Source of the DNA: Ehretia macrophylla
Taxonomy: Eukaryota > Streptophyta > Magnoliopsida > Boraginales > Ehretiaceae
DNA length: 64,000 nucleotides
Assembly: GCA_037974665.1 (NCBI GenBank)
Contig: CM075770.1
Span: 59,097,850 to 59,161,849, forward strand
Reading direction: 5' to 3'
Below are positions 1 through 13,054 of this stretch, piece by piece (the first letter of the stretch is position 1; each line of letters starts with the position of its first letter). The position numbers and the translations under genes were made by a program. The notes under the pieces were generated by a model. That model worked only from the letters and a program-made list of their open reading frames with translations. It did not search any database and was not told the origin of the DNA.

Positions 1-180
1 AAAGTTATGGGCACCGGAGCGACGGAGACCTGGTCACAAGCCCTACGCCCTCGATTTGCAGGCCCAGCCTCCACGTGAAGCGAAGTTGGCTTGCCCAGGG
101 TGCCGTGAGATTTGATAATAGAAATGTGGTGGATAAAGTATCTTGGAAATCCTAACCGGAGCAAAAAAAATCAAAAAGTG

Positions 181-298
181 GGGTGCAACACGAGGACTTC
201 CCAGGGGGTCACCCTTCCTAGTACAACTCGTGCCCAAGCACGCTTAGCTTCAGAGTTTCGATGGGATCCAGTACATTAGTGCTGGTTTGATCGCACCC
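181..298 (-). rRNA. 5S rRNA copy 1
   Basis: Full-length but diverged: about 11 differences from the window majority, including A-box and C-box changes (plus-strand cttagcttc, cacccttcc). Most resembles copy 6, five units away. Confidence 0.88.
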
Positions 299-858
299 TT
301 CATGTTGATGGCATAATACCTTTATGTGTTAACGGTTCACAGTGTCAGCCTAGAAAGATGGCCCATTCAGAAGGCCCAATGGGCTTAAGGACAACCCATT
401 AGCTTCAACAACGCAACATCCTCACAAGACGTGATATCGACGCGTTGGAGGGCATTCTAATGTCCAGCGAGTAAGGTTCTCGTCCTTTTAACACCTCACG
501 ACGTACGATCCGGGACGAAAAAATAGAGCAAAAGAAGAAAAGTGGTACAAAACCGATGAAAACGTTCGATTTTTTGCTCCAAAAATGGGCACATCGAGCA
601 AGTTGGATGCCCCCGTTGTAGAGCTCTCGAAGAGCTTTGCAACAGTATGCTGTGCGCCGCGTAACTTCTTATGAATCAAAAGTTATGGACACTGGAGCGA
701 CGGAGACCTGGTCACAAGCCCTACGCCCTCGGTTTGCTGGCCCAGCCTCCACGTGAAGCGAAGTTGTACTGCCCAAGGTGCCGTGAGATTCGATAATAGA
801 AATGTGGTGGATAAAGTATCTTGGCAACCCTAACTGGAGCAAAAAAAATTGAAAAGGG

Positions 859-976
859 AGGTGTAATACGAGGACTTCCCAAGGGGTTACCCATCCTAGT
901 GCAACTCTTGCCCAAGCACTCTTAACTTCGGAGTTCTGATGGGATCCGGTACATTAGTGTTGGTATGATCGCACCC
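859..976 (-). rRNA. 5S rRNA copy 2
   Basis: Full-length with about 11 differences, for example aggtgtaata at the RNA 3' end. Almost the same as copy 7 at an offset of 3388 bp. Confidence 0.88.
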
Positions 977-1534
977 ATCATGTTGAGGGCACAATTCCTT
1001 TATGTGTTAACAGTTTACAGTCCCAGCCTAGAGAGATGGCCCATTCAGAAGGCTCAATGGGCTTAACGACAACCCATCTGCAACAACAACGCAGCATCCT
1101 CGCAAGACGTGATATCGACACGTTGTAAGTCCCTCTAATGTCCCTCGATTAAGTTTGTCGTCCTTTTAACGGCTCACGACGCACGATTTGGGACGGAAAA
1201 ACAGAGCAAAAGAAGAAAAGTGGCCCAAAACTGATGAAATCATTCGATTTTGGGCTCCCAAAATGGGCATAGCGAGCAAGCTAGTTGCCCCCGTCGTAGA
1301 GCTCTCAGAGTGCTTTGCAGCGGTATGTTGTGCACTGCATAACAACTTACGGATAAAAAGTTATGGGACCGGAGCGACGGAGACCTGGTCACAAGCCCTA
1401 CGCCCTCGGTTTGCGGGCCCAGCCTCCACGTGAAGCGAAGTTGTCTTGCCCAAGGTACCGTGGGATTCGATAATAGAAATGTGCTGGATAAAGTATCTTG
1501 GCAACCCTAACCATAGCAAAAAAACATGAAAAGG

Positions 1535-1652
1535 GGTTGCAACACGAGGACTTCCCAGGCGGTCACCTATCCTAGTACTAATCTCGCCCAAGCACGCTTA
1601 ACTTCGGAGTTCTGATGGGATCCGGTGCAATAGTGCTGGTATGATCGCACCC
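1535..1652 (-). rRNA. 5S rRNA copy 3
   Basis: Full-length with 5 differences (for example plus-strand ccaggcggtc in the C box). Sister of copy 8. Confidence 0.9.
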
Positions 1653-2212
1653 GTCATGTTGAGGGCACAATTCCTTTATGTGTTAACGGTTCACAGTCGC
1701 AGCCTAGAGAGATGACCCATTTAGAAGGCCCAATGGGCTTAAGGACAACCCATCTACTTCAACAACGTAGCATCCTCGCAAGACGTGATATCGACGCGTT
1801 GTAGGGCCTTCTAATGTCCCGTGAGTAAGGTTGTCATCCTTTTAACAACTCACGACGTACGTTCCGGGATGGAAAAATAGAGCAAAAGATGAAAAGTGGC
1901 CCAAAACTGATGAAAACGTTCGATTTTGTGCTCCGAAAATGGGCAGAACGAACAAGTTGGCTGCCCCCATCGTAGAGCTCTCGGAGAGCTTTGCAACGGT
2001 ATGCTGTGCGCTGCATAACTTCTTGCGTATTAAAAATTATGGACACCGGAGCGAAGGAGACCTGGTCATAAGCCCTACGCCCTCGGTTTGTAGGCCCAGC
2101 ATCCACGTGAAGCGATGTTGTCTTGCCCAGGGTGCCGTGAGATTCGTTAATAGAAATGTGGTGGGTAAATTATCTTGGCAACCCTAACCGGAGCAAAAAA
2201 AATTGAAAAGGG

Positions 2213-2330
2213 GGGTGCAACACGAGGACTTCCTAGGGGGTCACCCATCCTAGTACTACTCTCGCCCAAGCACGCTTAACTTCAGAGTTCTGATGGGATC
2301 AGGTGCATTATTGCTGGTATGATCGCACCT
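2213..2330 (-). rRNA. 5S rRNA copy 4
   Basis: Full-length with 5 differences: one in the C box, three between A box and RNA 5' end, and the RNA 5'-terminal base. Related by offset to copy 9. Confidence 0.9.
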
Positions 2331-2890
2331 GTCATGTTTAGGGCACAATTCCTTTAGGTGTTAACGGTTCACAGTCCCAGCCTAGAGAGATGGCCCATTC
2401 AGAAGGCCCAATGGGCTTAATGACAACCCATCCGCTAAAACAACGCAGCATCCTCGCAAGACGTGATATCGACGAGTTTTAGGGCCCTCGAATGTCCCGT
2501 GAGTAAGGTTGTTGTCCTTTTAACAGCTCATGACGTACGGTCCGGGACGAAAAAATAGAGCAAAAGAAGAAAAGTGGCCCGAAACGGATGAAAACGTTCG
2601 ATTTTGGGCTCAAAAAAATGGGTATAGCGAGCAAGCAGGCTGCCCCTATCGTAAAGCTCTCGGAGAGCTTTGTAACGGTATGCTGTGCACTGCTTAACAC
2701 CTTACGGATAAAAAGTTATGGGACAGGAGCGACAGAGACCTGGTCACAAGCCCTACACCTTCTGTTCGCGGGCCCAGCCTCCACGTGAAGTGAAGTTGTC
2801 TTGCCCAAGGTGCCGTGGGATTCGATAATAGAAATGTGGTGGATAAAGTATCTTGGCAACCCGAACCGGAGCAAAAAAACTTGAAAAGGT

Positions 2891-3008
2891 GGTTGCAACA
2901 CGAGGACTTCCCAGGGGTTCACCCATCCTAGTACTAATCTCGCCCAAGCACGCTTAACTTCGGAGGTCTGATGGGATCCGGTGCATTAGTGCTGGTATGA
3001 TCGCAACC
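2891..3008 (-). rRNA. 5S rRNA copy 5
   Basis: Full-length with 5 differences, one inside the C box (ccaggggttc) and one near the RNA 5' end (gcaacc). Confidence 0.9.
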
Positions 3009-3568
3009 GTCATGTTGAGGGCACAATTCCTTTATGTGTTAACTGTTCACAGTCCCAGCCTAGAGAGATGACCCATTTAGAAGGCCCAATGGGCTTAACA
3101 ACAACCCATCCACCTCAACAAAGGAGCATCCTCGCAAGACGTGATATCGACGCGTTGTAGGGCCTTCTAATGTCCCGTGAGTAAGGTTGTCGTCCTTTTA
3201 ACAGCTCACGACGTACGATCCGGAACGAAAAAACAGAGCAAAAGAAGAAAAATGGCCCGAAACTGATGAAAACGTTAGATTTTGGGCTCCGAAAATGGGC
3301 AAAGCGAGCAAGCTGGCTGCCCCCGTCGTAGAGCTCTCGTAGAGCTTTGCAACGGTATGCTGTGTGCTGCGTAACTTCTTACGGATCAAAAGTTATGGGC
3401 ACCGGAGCGACGGAGACCTGGTCACAAGCCCTACGTCCTCCGTTTGCTGGCCCAGCCTCCACGTGAAGCGAAGTTGGCTTGCCCAGGGTGCCGTGAGATT
3501 TGATAATAGAAATGTGGTGGATAAAGTATCTTGGAAATCCTAACCGGAGCAAAAAAAATCAAAAAGAG

Positions 3569-3686
3569 GGGTGCAACCCGAGGACTTCCCAGGGGGTCAT
3601 ACTTCCTAGTACTACTCTTGCCTAAGCACGCTTAACTTCAGAGTTTTGATGGGATCCAGTACATTAGTGATGGTACGATCGCACCC
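3569..3686 (-). rRNA. 5S rRNA copy 6
   Basis: Full-length but strongly diverged, about 12 differences, with three in the C box (gtcatacttcc). Flanked by the same gatggcataatacc upstream variant as copy 1. Confidence 0.87.
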
Positions 3687-4246
3687 GTCATGTTGATGGC
3701 ATAATACCTTTATGTGTTAACGGTTCACAGTGTCAGCCTAGAAAGATGGCCCATTCAGAAGGCCCAATGGGCTTAAGGACAACCCATCAGCTTCAACAAC
3801 GCAGCATCCTCACAAGACGTGATATCGACGCGCTGTAGGGCCTTCTAACGTCCAGCGAGTAAGGTTCTCACCCTTTTAACAGCTCACGACGTACGATCCA
3901 GGACGAAAAAACAGAGCAAAAGAAGAAATGTGGTCCAAAACTGATGAAAACGTTCAATTTTGGGCTCCAAAAATGGGCATAGCGAGCAAGCTGGCTGCCC
4001 CCGTCGTAGAGCTCTCGAAGAGCTTTGCAACAGTATGCTGTGCACCGCGTAACTTCTTACAGATCAAAAGTTATGGGCACCGGAGCGACGGAGACCTGGT
4101 CACAAGCCCTACGCCCTCGGTTTGCTGGCCCAGCCTCCTCGTGAAGTGAAGTTGTACTGCCCAAGGTGTCGTGAGATTCGATAATAGAAATGTGGTGGAT
4201 AAAGTATCTTGGCAACCCTAACTGGAGCAAAAAAAATTGAAAAGGG

Positions 4247-4364
4247 AGGTGTAATACGAGGACTTCCCAAGGGGTTACCCATCCTAGTGCAACTCTTGCC
4301 CAAGCACTCTTAACTTCGGAGTTCTGATGGGATCCGGTACATTAGTGTTGGTATGATCGCATCC
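4247..4364 (-). rRNA. 5S rRNA copy 7
   Basis: Full-length, about 12 differences. Shares all 11 of the copy 2 differences plus one near the RNA 5' end (gcatcc). Confidence 0.88.
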
Positions 4365-4922
4365 GTCATGTTGAGGGCACAATTCCTTTATGTGTTAACA
4401 GTTTACAGTCCCAGCCTAGAGAGATGGCCCATTCAGAAAGCTCAATAGGCTTAAGGACAACCCATCTGCAACAACAAAGTAGCATCCTCGCAAGACGTGA
4501 TATCGACACGTTGTAAGTCCCTCTAATGTCCCTCGATTAAGTTTGTCGTCCTTTTAACGGCTCACGACGCACGATTTGGGACGGAAAAACAGAGCAAAAG
4601 AAGAAAAGTGGCCCAAAACTGATGAAATCATTCGATTTTGGGCTCCCAAAATGGGCATAGCGAGCAAGCTAGTTGCCCCCGTCGTAGAGCTCTCAGAGTG
4701 CTTTGCAGCGGTATGTTGTGCACTGCATAACAACTTACGGATAAAAAGTTATGGGACCGGAGCGACGGAGACCTGGTCACAAGCCCTACGCCCTCGGTTT
4801 GCGGGCCCAGCCTCCACGTGAAGCGAAGTTGTCTTGCCCAAGGTACCGTGGGATTCGATAATAGAAATGTGCTGGATAAAGTATCTTGGCAACCCTAACC
4901 ATAGCAAAAAAACATGAAAAGG

Positions 4923-5040
4923 GGTTGCAACACGAGGACTTCCCAGGCGGTCACCTATCCTAGTACTAATCTCGCCCAAGCACGCTTAACTTCGAAGTTT
5001 TGATGGGATCCGGTGCATTAGTGCTGGTATGATCGCACCC
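4923..5040 (-). rRNA. 5S rRNA copy 8
   Basis: Full-length with 6 differences, four of them shared with copy 3. Confidence 0.9.
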
Positions 5041-5600
5041 GTCATGTTGAGGGCACAATTCCTTTATGTGTTAACGGTTCACAATCCCAGCCTTGAGAGA
5101 TGGCCCATTTAGAAGGCCCAATGGGCTTAACGACAACCCATCTGCTTCAACAACGTAGCATCCTCGCAAGACGTGATATCGACGCGTTGTAGGGCCTTCT
5201 AATGTCCCGTGAGTAAGGTTGTCATCCTTTTAACAACTCACGACGTACGTTCCGGGATGGAAAAATAGAGCAAAAGATGAAAAGTGGCCCAAAACTGATG
5301 AAAACGTTCGATTTTGTGCTCCGAAGATGGGCAGAACGAGCAAGTTGGCTGCCCCCATCGTAGAGCTCTCGGAGAGCTTTGCAACGGTATGCTGTGCGCT
5401 GCATAACTTCTTGCGTATTAAAAGTTATGGGCACCGGAGCGACGGAGACCTGGTCACAAGCCCTACGCCCTCGGTTTGCAGGCCCAGCCTCCACGTTAAG
5501 CGAAGTTGTCTTGCCCAGGGTGCCGTGAGATTTGATAATAGAAATGTGGTGGATAAATTATCTTGGCAACCCTAACCGGAGCAAAAAAAATTGAAATGGG

Positions 5601-5718
5601 GGGTGCAACACGAGGACTTCCCAGGGGGTCACCCATCCTAGTACTACTCTCGCCCAGGCACATTTAACTTCAGAGTTCTGATGGAATCCGATGCATTAGT
5701 GCTGGTATGATCGCACCC
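5601..5718 (-). rRNA. 5S rRNA copy 9
   Basis: Full-length with 6 differences, three in or beside the A box (cccaggcacatttaac). The C box is intact. Confidence 0.9.
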
Positions 5719-6278
5719 GACATGTTAAGGGCACAATTCCTTTATGTGTTAATGGTTCACAGTCCCAGCGTAGAAAGATGGCCCATTCAGAAGGCCCAAT
5801 GGGCTTAAGGACAACCCATCCTCTTCAACAACGCAGCATCCTCGCAAGACGTGATATCAACGCGTTGTACGGCATTCTAATGTCCCACGAGTAAGGTTCT
5901 CGTCGTTTTAACAACTCACGACGTACAATCCAGCATGGAAAAATAGAGCAAAACAAGAAAAGTGGCCCAAAACTAATGAAAACGATCGATTTTGGGCTCC
6001 AAAAAATGGACACAGGGATCAAGCTGGCTGCCCCCGTCGTAGAACACTTGGAGAGCTTTGCAACAGTATGTTGTGCGCCGCGTAACTTCTTACGGATCTA
6101 AAGTTATGGGCACTGGAGCGACGGAGACCTGGTCACAAGCCCTATGCCCTCGGTTTGCGAGCCCAGCCTCCACGTGAAGCGAAGTTATCCTGCCCAATGT
6201 GCCGTGTGATTCGATAATAGAAATGTGGTGGATAAAGTATCTTGCAACCATAACCGGAGCAAAAAAAATTGAAAAGGG

Positions 6279-6395
6279 GGGTGCAACACGAAGACTTCCT
6301 AAGGGTCACCCATCCTAGTACTCCTCTCGTCCAAGCACGTTTAACTTCGGAGTTCTGATGAGATTCGGTGCATTAGTGCTGGTATGATCACACCC
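6279..6395 (-). rRNA. 5S rRNA copy 10
   Basis: 117 bp. A 1-nt deletion falls in the C box region (cctaagggtcaccc), so it is probably a poor TFIIIA template. Confidence 0.86.
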
Positions 6396-6954
6396 GTCAT
6401 GTTGAGGGCACAATTCCTTTATGTGTTAACGGTTCACAGTCCCAGCCTAGAGAGACGGCCCATTCATAAGGCCCAATGGGCTTAGGGACATCATATCCGC
6501 TTCAACAACGCAGCATCCTCGCACGACATGATATCGACGCGTTGTAGAGCCTTCTAATGTCCCACGAGTAAGGTTGTCGTCCTTTTAACAGCTCACGACG
6601 TACGATCTGGGTCAGAAAAATAGAGCAAAAAAAGAAAAGTAGCCCGAAACTGATGAAAACGTTCGGTTTTGGACTCCAAAAAGGGCACAGCGAGCAAGCT
6701 TGCAGACCCCGTCGTAGAGCTCTCGGAGAGCTTTGGAACGGTATGCTGTGCGCCGCGTAACTCGTTACAGATCAAAAGTTATGGGCACCGGAGCGACGGA
6801 GACCTGGTCACAAGCCCTACGCCATCGGTTTACGGGCCCAGCCTCCACATGAAGCAAAGCTGTCTTGCCCACGGTGCAGTGGGATTTGATAATAGAAATG
6901 TAGTGGATAAAGAATCTTGGCAACCCTAATCGGAGCAAAAAAATTTGAAAAGGG

Positions 6955-7072
6955 GGGTGCAACACGAGGAGTTCCAAGGGTGTCACCCATCCTAGTACTA
7001 CTCTCGTCCAAGCACGCTTAGCTTCGGATTTCTGACGGGATCCGATGCATTAGTGCTGGTATGATCACACCC
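6955..7072 (-). rRNA. 5S rRNA copy 11
   Basis: Full-length with about 9 differences, including ggagttccaagggtgtc across the C box and cttagc in the A box. Confidence 0.87.
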
Positions 7073-7632
7073 ATCGTGTTGAGGGCACAATTCCTTTATG
7101 TGATAACGGTTCACAGTCCCATCCTAGAGAGATGGCCCATTCTGAAGGCCTAATGGTCTTAAGGACAACCCATCCGCTTCAACAACACAGCATCCTCGCA
7201 AGATGAGATATCGACGCATTATGGGGCCCTCTAATGTCCCGCGAGTTTGGTTGTCATCCTTTTAATAGCTCACGACATACGATCCGGGACGGAAAAACCG
7301 AGCAAAAGAAGAAAAGTGGCCCGAAACTAATGAAAACGTTCAATTTTGGGCTCCAAAAATGTGCACAGCGGGCTAGCTGGCTGCCCCCGTCGTACAGCTC
7401 TCGAAGAACTTTGCAACGGAATGCTGTGCACCGCATAACACCTTACGAATCAAAAGGTATGGGCAGCAGAGTGACGGAGACCTGGTCACAAGCCCTACGC
7501 CCTCGGTTTGCAGGCCCAGCCTCCACGTCAAGCGAAGTTGTCTTGCCCAAGGTATCGTCGGATTCGATAATAGAAATGTGGTGGATAAAGTATCTTGGCA
7601 ACCCTAACCGGAGCAAAAAAAATTGAAAAGTG

Positions 7633-7750
7633 GGGTTCAACACGAGGACTTCCCAAGGGGTCACCCATCCTAGTACTACTCTAGCCTAAGCACGCTTAAC
7701 CTCGGAGTTCAGATGGGATCCGGTGCACTAGTGCTGGAATGATCACACCC
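7633..7750 (-). rRNA. 5S rRNA copy 12
   Basis: Full-length with about 9 differences, spread between the RNA 3' end (gggttcaac) and RNA 5' end (gatcacaccc). Confidence 0.88.
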
Positions 7751-8310
7751 ATCATGTTGAGGGCACAATTCCTTTATGTGTTAACGCTTCACAGTCCCAG
7801 CCTAGAAAGATGGCCCATTCAGAAGGCCCAATGGGCTCAACGACAACCCATCCGCTTCAACAACGCAGCATCGTAGCAAGACGTGATATCGACGCATTGT
7901 AAGGACCTCTAATGTCCCAGAAGTAAGGTTGTCGTCCTTTTAACAGCTCACGACGTACGATCCGGGACGGAAAAACATAGCAAAAGAAGAAAAGTGGCCC
8001 GAAACTGATGAAAACATTCAATTTTTGGATCCAAAAATGGGCACTACGAGCAAGCTAGCTGCCCCCGTCGTAGAGCTCTCACAGAGCTTTGCAACGGTAT
8101 GCTGTGCGCCACGTAACTTCTTACAGATCAAAAGTTATGGGCACCGGAGCGACGGAGACCTGGTCACAAGCCCGACGACCTCGGTTTGCAGTCCCAGCCT
8201 CCACATGAAGCGAAGTGGTCTTGCCCAAGGTGCCATGGGATTCTATAATAGAAATGTCGTGGATAATGTATATTGGCAACCCTAACTGGAGCAAAAAAAA
8301 TTGAAAAGAG

Positions 8311-8428
8311 GGGTGCAAGATGAGGACTTTCCAGGGGGTCACCCATCCTAGTACTACTCTCGCCCAAGCACGCTTAACTTCGGAGTTCCGACGGCATCCG
8401 GTGCATTAGTGCTAGTATGATTGCTCCT
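8311..8428 (-). rRNA. 5S rRNA copy 13
   Basis: Full-length with about 10 differences. The unusual RNA 5' end (plus-strand attgctcct) and acggcatcc are shared only with copy 20. Confidence 0.87.
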
Positions 8429-8989
8429 GTCATGTTGATGGCACAATTCTTTTATGGGTTAACGGTTCACAGTCCCAGCCTAGAGAGATGGCCCATTCAG
8501 AAGGCCCAATGGGCTTAACAGTAACCCATCCGCTTCAACAACGCTGCATCCTCGCAAGACGTGATATCGTCAGGTTGTAGGGCCCTCTAATGTCCCACGA
8601 GTAATGTTGTCGTCCTTTTAAAAGCTCACGACGTACGATCCGTGACAGAAAAATAGAGCAAAAGAAGTAAAGTGGCCCGAAACTGATAATAGCGTTTGAT
8701 TTTGGGCTCTAAAAAGGGGCACAACCAGCACGCTGGCTGCCCCTTTCGTAGAGCTCTTGGAGAGCTTTTTAATGGTATGCTGTTCGCCGCGTAACTTCTT
8801 ACAGATCAAAAGTTATGGTTACCGGAGCAACAGAGACCTGGTCACAAGCCATACGCCCTCGATTTGCGGGCCAAGCATCCACATGAAGCAAAGTTGTCTT
8901 GCCCAAGGTGACGTGGGATTCGATAATAGAAATTTGGTGGATAAAGTATCTTGGCAACCTTAGCCGAAGCAAAAAAAAATTGAAAAGGG

Positions 8990-9107
8990 GGGTGCAACAC
9001 GAGGACTTCCCAAGGGGTCACCCATCCTAGTACTACTCTCGACCAAGCACGATTAACTTAGGAGTTCTGATGGGATCTGGTGCATTAGTGCTGGTACGAT
9101 CGCACCC
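8990..9107 (-). rRNA. 5S rRNA copy 14
   Basis: Full-length with 6 differences; the A box is altered (accaagcacgattaac). Confidence 0.89.
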
Positions 9108-9619
9108 GTCATGTTGAGGGCACAATTCCTTTATATGTTAACGGTTCACAATCCCAGCCTAGAGAGGTGGCCCATTCAGAAGGCCCAATGGGCTTAACGA
9201 CAACCCATCTGCTTCAACAACGAAGCATCCTCGCAAGACGTGATAAAGACTCGTTGTAGGGCCCTCTAATGTCCCGTGAGTAAGGTTGTTGTCCTTTTAA
9301 AAGCTTACAACGTACGATCCGGGACGGAAAGACAGAGCAAACGAAGAAAAGTGGCCCGGAAAGACTGCTGCCCCCGTCGTAGAGCTCTCGGAGAGCTTTC
9401 CAACGGTATGCTGTGCACCATGTAACTCCTTCTGAATCAAAAGTTATGGGCACCGGAGCGAGAGAGACCTGGTCACAAGCCCTACCCCCTCGGTTTGCGG
9501 GCCCAGCGTCCACGTGAAGCGAAGTTGTCTTGTCCAAGGTCCCGTGGGATTCGATAATGGAAATGTGGTGGATAAAGTATCTTGGCAACCCTAACCGGAG
9601 CAAAAAAAATTGAAAATGG

Positions 9620-9737
9620 GGGTGCAACACGATGATATCCGAGGGGGTCACCTATCCTAGTACTGCTCTGGCCCAAGCACGCTTAACTTCGGAGTGCTGA
9701 TGGGATGCGGTGCATTAGTGCTGGTATAATCACACCT
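9620..9737 (-). rRNA. 5S rRNA copy 15
   Basis: Full-length with about 12 differences. The C-box flank gatgatatccgag is shared with copy 21. Confidence 0.86.
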
Positions 9738-10297
9738 GTCATGTTGAGGGCACAATTCCTTTATGTGTTAACGGTTCACAGTCACAGCCTAGAGAGATGG
9801 CCCATTCAGAAGGCCTAATGGGCTTAAGTACAACCCATCCGCTTCAACACTGTAGCATCCTCGCAAGACGTGATATCGACACGTTGTAGGGCCCTCTAAT
9901 GTCCCGCGAGTAAGGTTATCGTCCTTTTAACAGCTCACGACATTCGATCTGGGACGGAAAAACAAAGCAAAAAAAGAAAAGTGGGTCAAAATTGATGAAA
10001 ACGATTGATTTTTGGCTCCCAAAATGGGCACAGTGAGCAAGCTAGCAGACCTCGTCGTAGAGCACTCGGAGAGCTTTGCAACGGTATGCTGTGCTCCGCG
10101 TAACTCCTTACAGATCAAAAGTTATGGGCACCGGAGCGACGGAGACCTGATCACAAGCCCTACGCCCTCGGTTTGCTGGCCCAGCATCCACATGAAGCGA
10201 AGTTATCTTGCCCAAGGTGCCGTGTGATTCGATAATAGAAATGTGGTGGATAAAGTATCTTGGCAACCCTAACCAGAGCAAAAAAAATTGAAAAGTG

Positions 10298-10415
10298 GGG
10301 TTCAACACGAGGACTTCCCAAGGGGTCACCCATCCTAGTACTACTCTGACCTAAGCACGCTTAACTTCGGAGTTCTGATGGGATCCGGTGCATTAGTGCT
10401 GGAATGATCGCACCC
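10298..10415 (-). rRNA. 5S rRNA copy 16
   Basis: Full-length with 6 differences; the segment ctctgacctaagc changes the A box/intermediate element junction. Confidence 0.89.
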
Positions 10416-10905
10416 GTCATGTTGAGGGCACAATTCCTTTATGTGTTAACGCTTCACAGTCCCAGCCTAGAGAGATGGCCCATTCGACGCATTATAGGGC
10501 CCTCTAATGTCCTGCGAGTAAGGTTGTCGTCCTTTTAACAGCTCACAACGTACTATCCGGGATGGAAAAATAAAGCAAAAGAAGAAAAGTGGCCCGAAAC
10601 TGATGAAAATGATCGATTTTTGGTTCTAAAAATGGGCACAACGAGCAAGCTGGCTCCCCCTTTCGTAGAGCTATCAGAGAGCTTTGCAATGGTATGCTGT
10701 GCACCATGAAACTTCTTACGGATTAAAAGTTATGGGCACCGGAGCGACGGAGACCTGGTCACAAGCCCTACAACCTCGATTTGCGGGACCGGCCTCCACA
10801 TGAAGCGAAGTTGTCTTGCCCAAGGTGCCGTGGGATTCGATAATAGAAATGTGGTGGATAAAGTATCTTGGCAACCCTAACCGGAGCAAAAAAAATTGAA
10901 AAACA

Positions 10906-11023
10906 GGATGCACCACGTGGACTTCCTAGGGGGTCACCCATACTAGTACTACTCTCGACCAAGCACGCTTAATTTCGGAGTTCTGATGGGATCCGGTGCA
11001 TTAGTGCTGGTATGATCTCACCC
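10906..11023 (-). rRNA. 5S rRNA copy 17
   Basis: Full-length with 8 differences (ggatgcaccacgtgg at the RNA 3' end). The spacer between it and copy 16 has a deletion of about 70 bp. Confidence 0.88.
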
Positions 11024-11582
11024 GTCATGTTGAGGGCACAATTCCTTTATATGTTAACGGTTCACAGTCCCAGCCTAGAGAAATGGCCCATTCAGAAGGC
11101 CCAATGGTCTTAACGACAACCCATCCGCTTAAACAACGAAGCATCCTCGCAAGACGTGATATCGACTCGTTATAGGGCTCTCTAATGTCCCGCTTGTAGG
11201 GTTGTCGTCCTTTTAACAGCTCACGACGTACGATTCGGGACGGATAAACAGAGCAAAAGAAGAAAAGTGGCCCGAAACTGATGAAAACGTTCGATTATGG
11301 GCTCCAAACGCGGGCACAGCGAGCAAGCTACTGCCCCCGTCGTAGAGCTCTCGGAGAGCTGTGCAATAATATGCTGTGGACCGTGTAACTCCTTCCGAAT
11401 CAAAAGTTATGGGCACCAGAGAGAGGGAGACTTGGTCACAAGCCCTACCCTCTCAGTTTGCGGGCCTAGCCTCCACGTGGAGTGAAGTTGTCTTGTCCAA
11501 GGTGCCATGGGATTCGATAATAGAAATGTGGTGGATAAAGTATCTTGGCAACCCTAACTGGAGCAAAAAAAATTGTAAAAGG

Positions 11583-11700
11583 GGGTGCAACACGAGGATT
11601 TCCCAGGGGGTCACCCATCCTAGTACTACTCTCCACCAAGCACGCTTAACTTCGGAGTTCTGATGGGATCCGGTGCATTAGTGTTGGTATAATCGCACCC
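11583..11700 (-). rRNA. 5S rRNA copy 18
   Basis: Full-length with 5 differences, including ctctccacc next to the A box. The C box is intact. Confidence 0.9.
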
Positions 11701-12260
11701 GTCATGTTGAGGGCACAATTTCTTTATGTGTTAACGGTTCACAGTCCCAGACTAGAGAGATGGCCTATTCTGAAGGCCTAATGGGCTTAACGACAACCCA
11801 TCTGCTTCAACAACGCAGTATCCTCGCAAGACATGATATCGACGCGTTGTAGGGCCTTCTAATGTTCCTCGAGTAAGGTTGTCTTTCTTTTAACAGCTCA
11901 CGACATACGATTCGGGACAAAAAATTAGAGCAAAAGAAGAAAAGTGGCCCGAAACTGATGAAAACGTTCGATTTTGGGCTCCGAAATCGGGCACAAGGAG
12001 AAAGCTGGCTGCCATCGTTGTAGAGCTCTCGGAGAGCTTTGCAACGGTTTGCTGTGCGCTGCGGACCTTCTTATAGATCAAAAGTTATGGGCACCGGAGC
12101 GACGGAGACCTGGTCACAAGCCCTACACCGCCGGTTTGCAGGCCCAGCCTCCACGTGAAGCGAACTTGTCTTACCCAAGGTGCCGTGAGATTCGATAGTA
12201 GAAATGAGGGGGATAAAGTATCTTGGCAACCCTAACCGGAGCAAAAAAAATTGAAAAGGG

Positions 12261-12377
12261 GGGTGCAACATGAGGACTTCCCAGGGGGTCACCCATCCTA
12301 GTACTACTCTCGCCAAGCAGGCTTAACTTCAGAGTTCTGATGGGATCTGGTGCATTAGTGCTCGTATGATCGCACTC
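12261..12377 (-). rRNA. 5S rRNA copy 19
   Basis: 117 bp; one C is missing in the A-box run (cgccaagcagg), plus several substitutions. Confidence 0.86.
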
Positions 12378-12936
12378 GTCATGTAGAGGGCATAATTCCT
12401 TTATGTGTTAACGGTTCACAGTCCTAACCTAGAGAGATGGCCCATTCAGAAGGCCCAATGGGCTTAAGGACAACCCATCCGCTTCAACAACGTAGCATCC
12501 ACGCAAGATGAGAGATCGACGTGTTGTAGGGCCCTCTAATATCTTGCGAGTGAGGTTGCCGTCCTTTTAATAGCTCACGACGTACGATCCAGGACGAAAA
12601 AACATAGCAAAAGAAGAAAAGTGGCCCGAAACTGATGAAAACATTCAATTTTGCGATCCAAAAAGGGCACTGCGAGCAAGCTGGCTGCCCCCGTCGTAGA
12701 GCTCTCAGAGAGCTTTGCAACGGTATGCTGTGCGCCGCGTAACTTCTTACAAATCAAAAGTTATGGGCACCGGAGCGACGGAGACCTGGTCACAAGCCCG
12801 ACGACCTCGGTTCGCAGTCCCAGCCTCCACATGAAGCGAAGTTGTCTTGCCCAAGGTGCCGTGGGATTCTATAATAGAAATGTCATGGATAATGTATATT
12901 GGCAACCCTAACCGGAGCAAAAAAAATTGAAAAGAG

Positions 12937-13054
12937 GGGTGCAAGACGAGGACTTTCCAGGGGGTCACCCATCCTAGTACTACTCTCGCCCAAGCACGCT
13001 TAACTTCGGAGTTCTGACGGCATCCGGTGCATTAGTTCTGGTATGATTGCTCCT
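12937..13054 (-). rRNA. 5S rRNA copy 20
   Basis: Full-length, about 9 differences. Paralogue of copy 13 through shared gcaagacg, actttcc, acggcatcc and attgctcct variants. Confidence 0.87.

Larger units (their letters stand above)
1..2330. repeat. Higher-order repeat, 5-unit period, left copy
   Basis: 5S copies 1, 2, 3, 4 recur as copies 6, 7, 8, 9 at a constant offset of 3388 bp. The stretch from about 1095 to 1610 looks identical to 4483-4998, while the ends of the block are more diverged. Confidence 0.85.
3389..5718. repeat. Higher-order repeat, 5-unit period, right copy
   Basis: Partner of 1-2330. Similarity fades after copy 9; the following spacers (from about 2340 and 5730) no longer share private variants. 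Confidence 0.85.
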
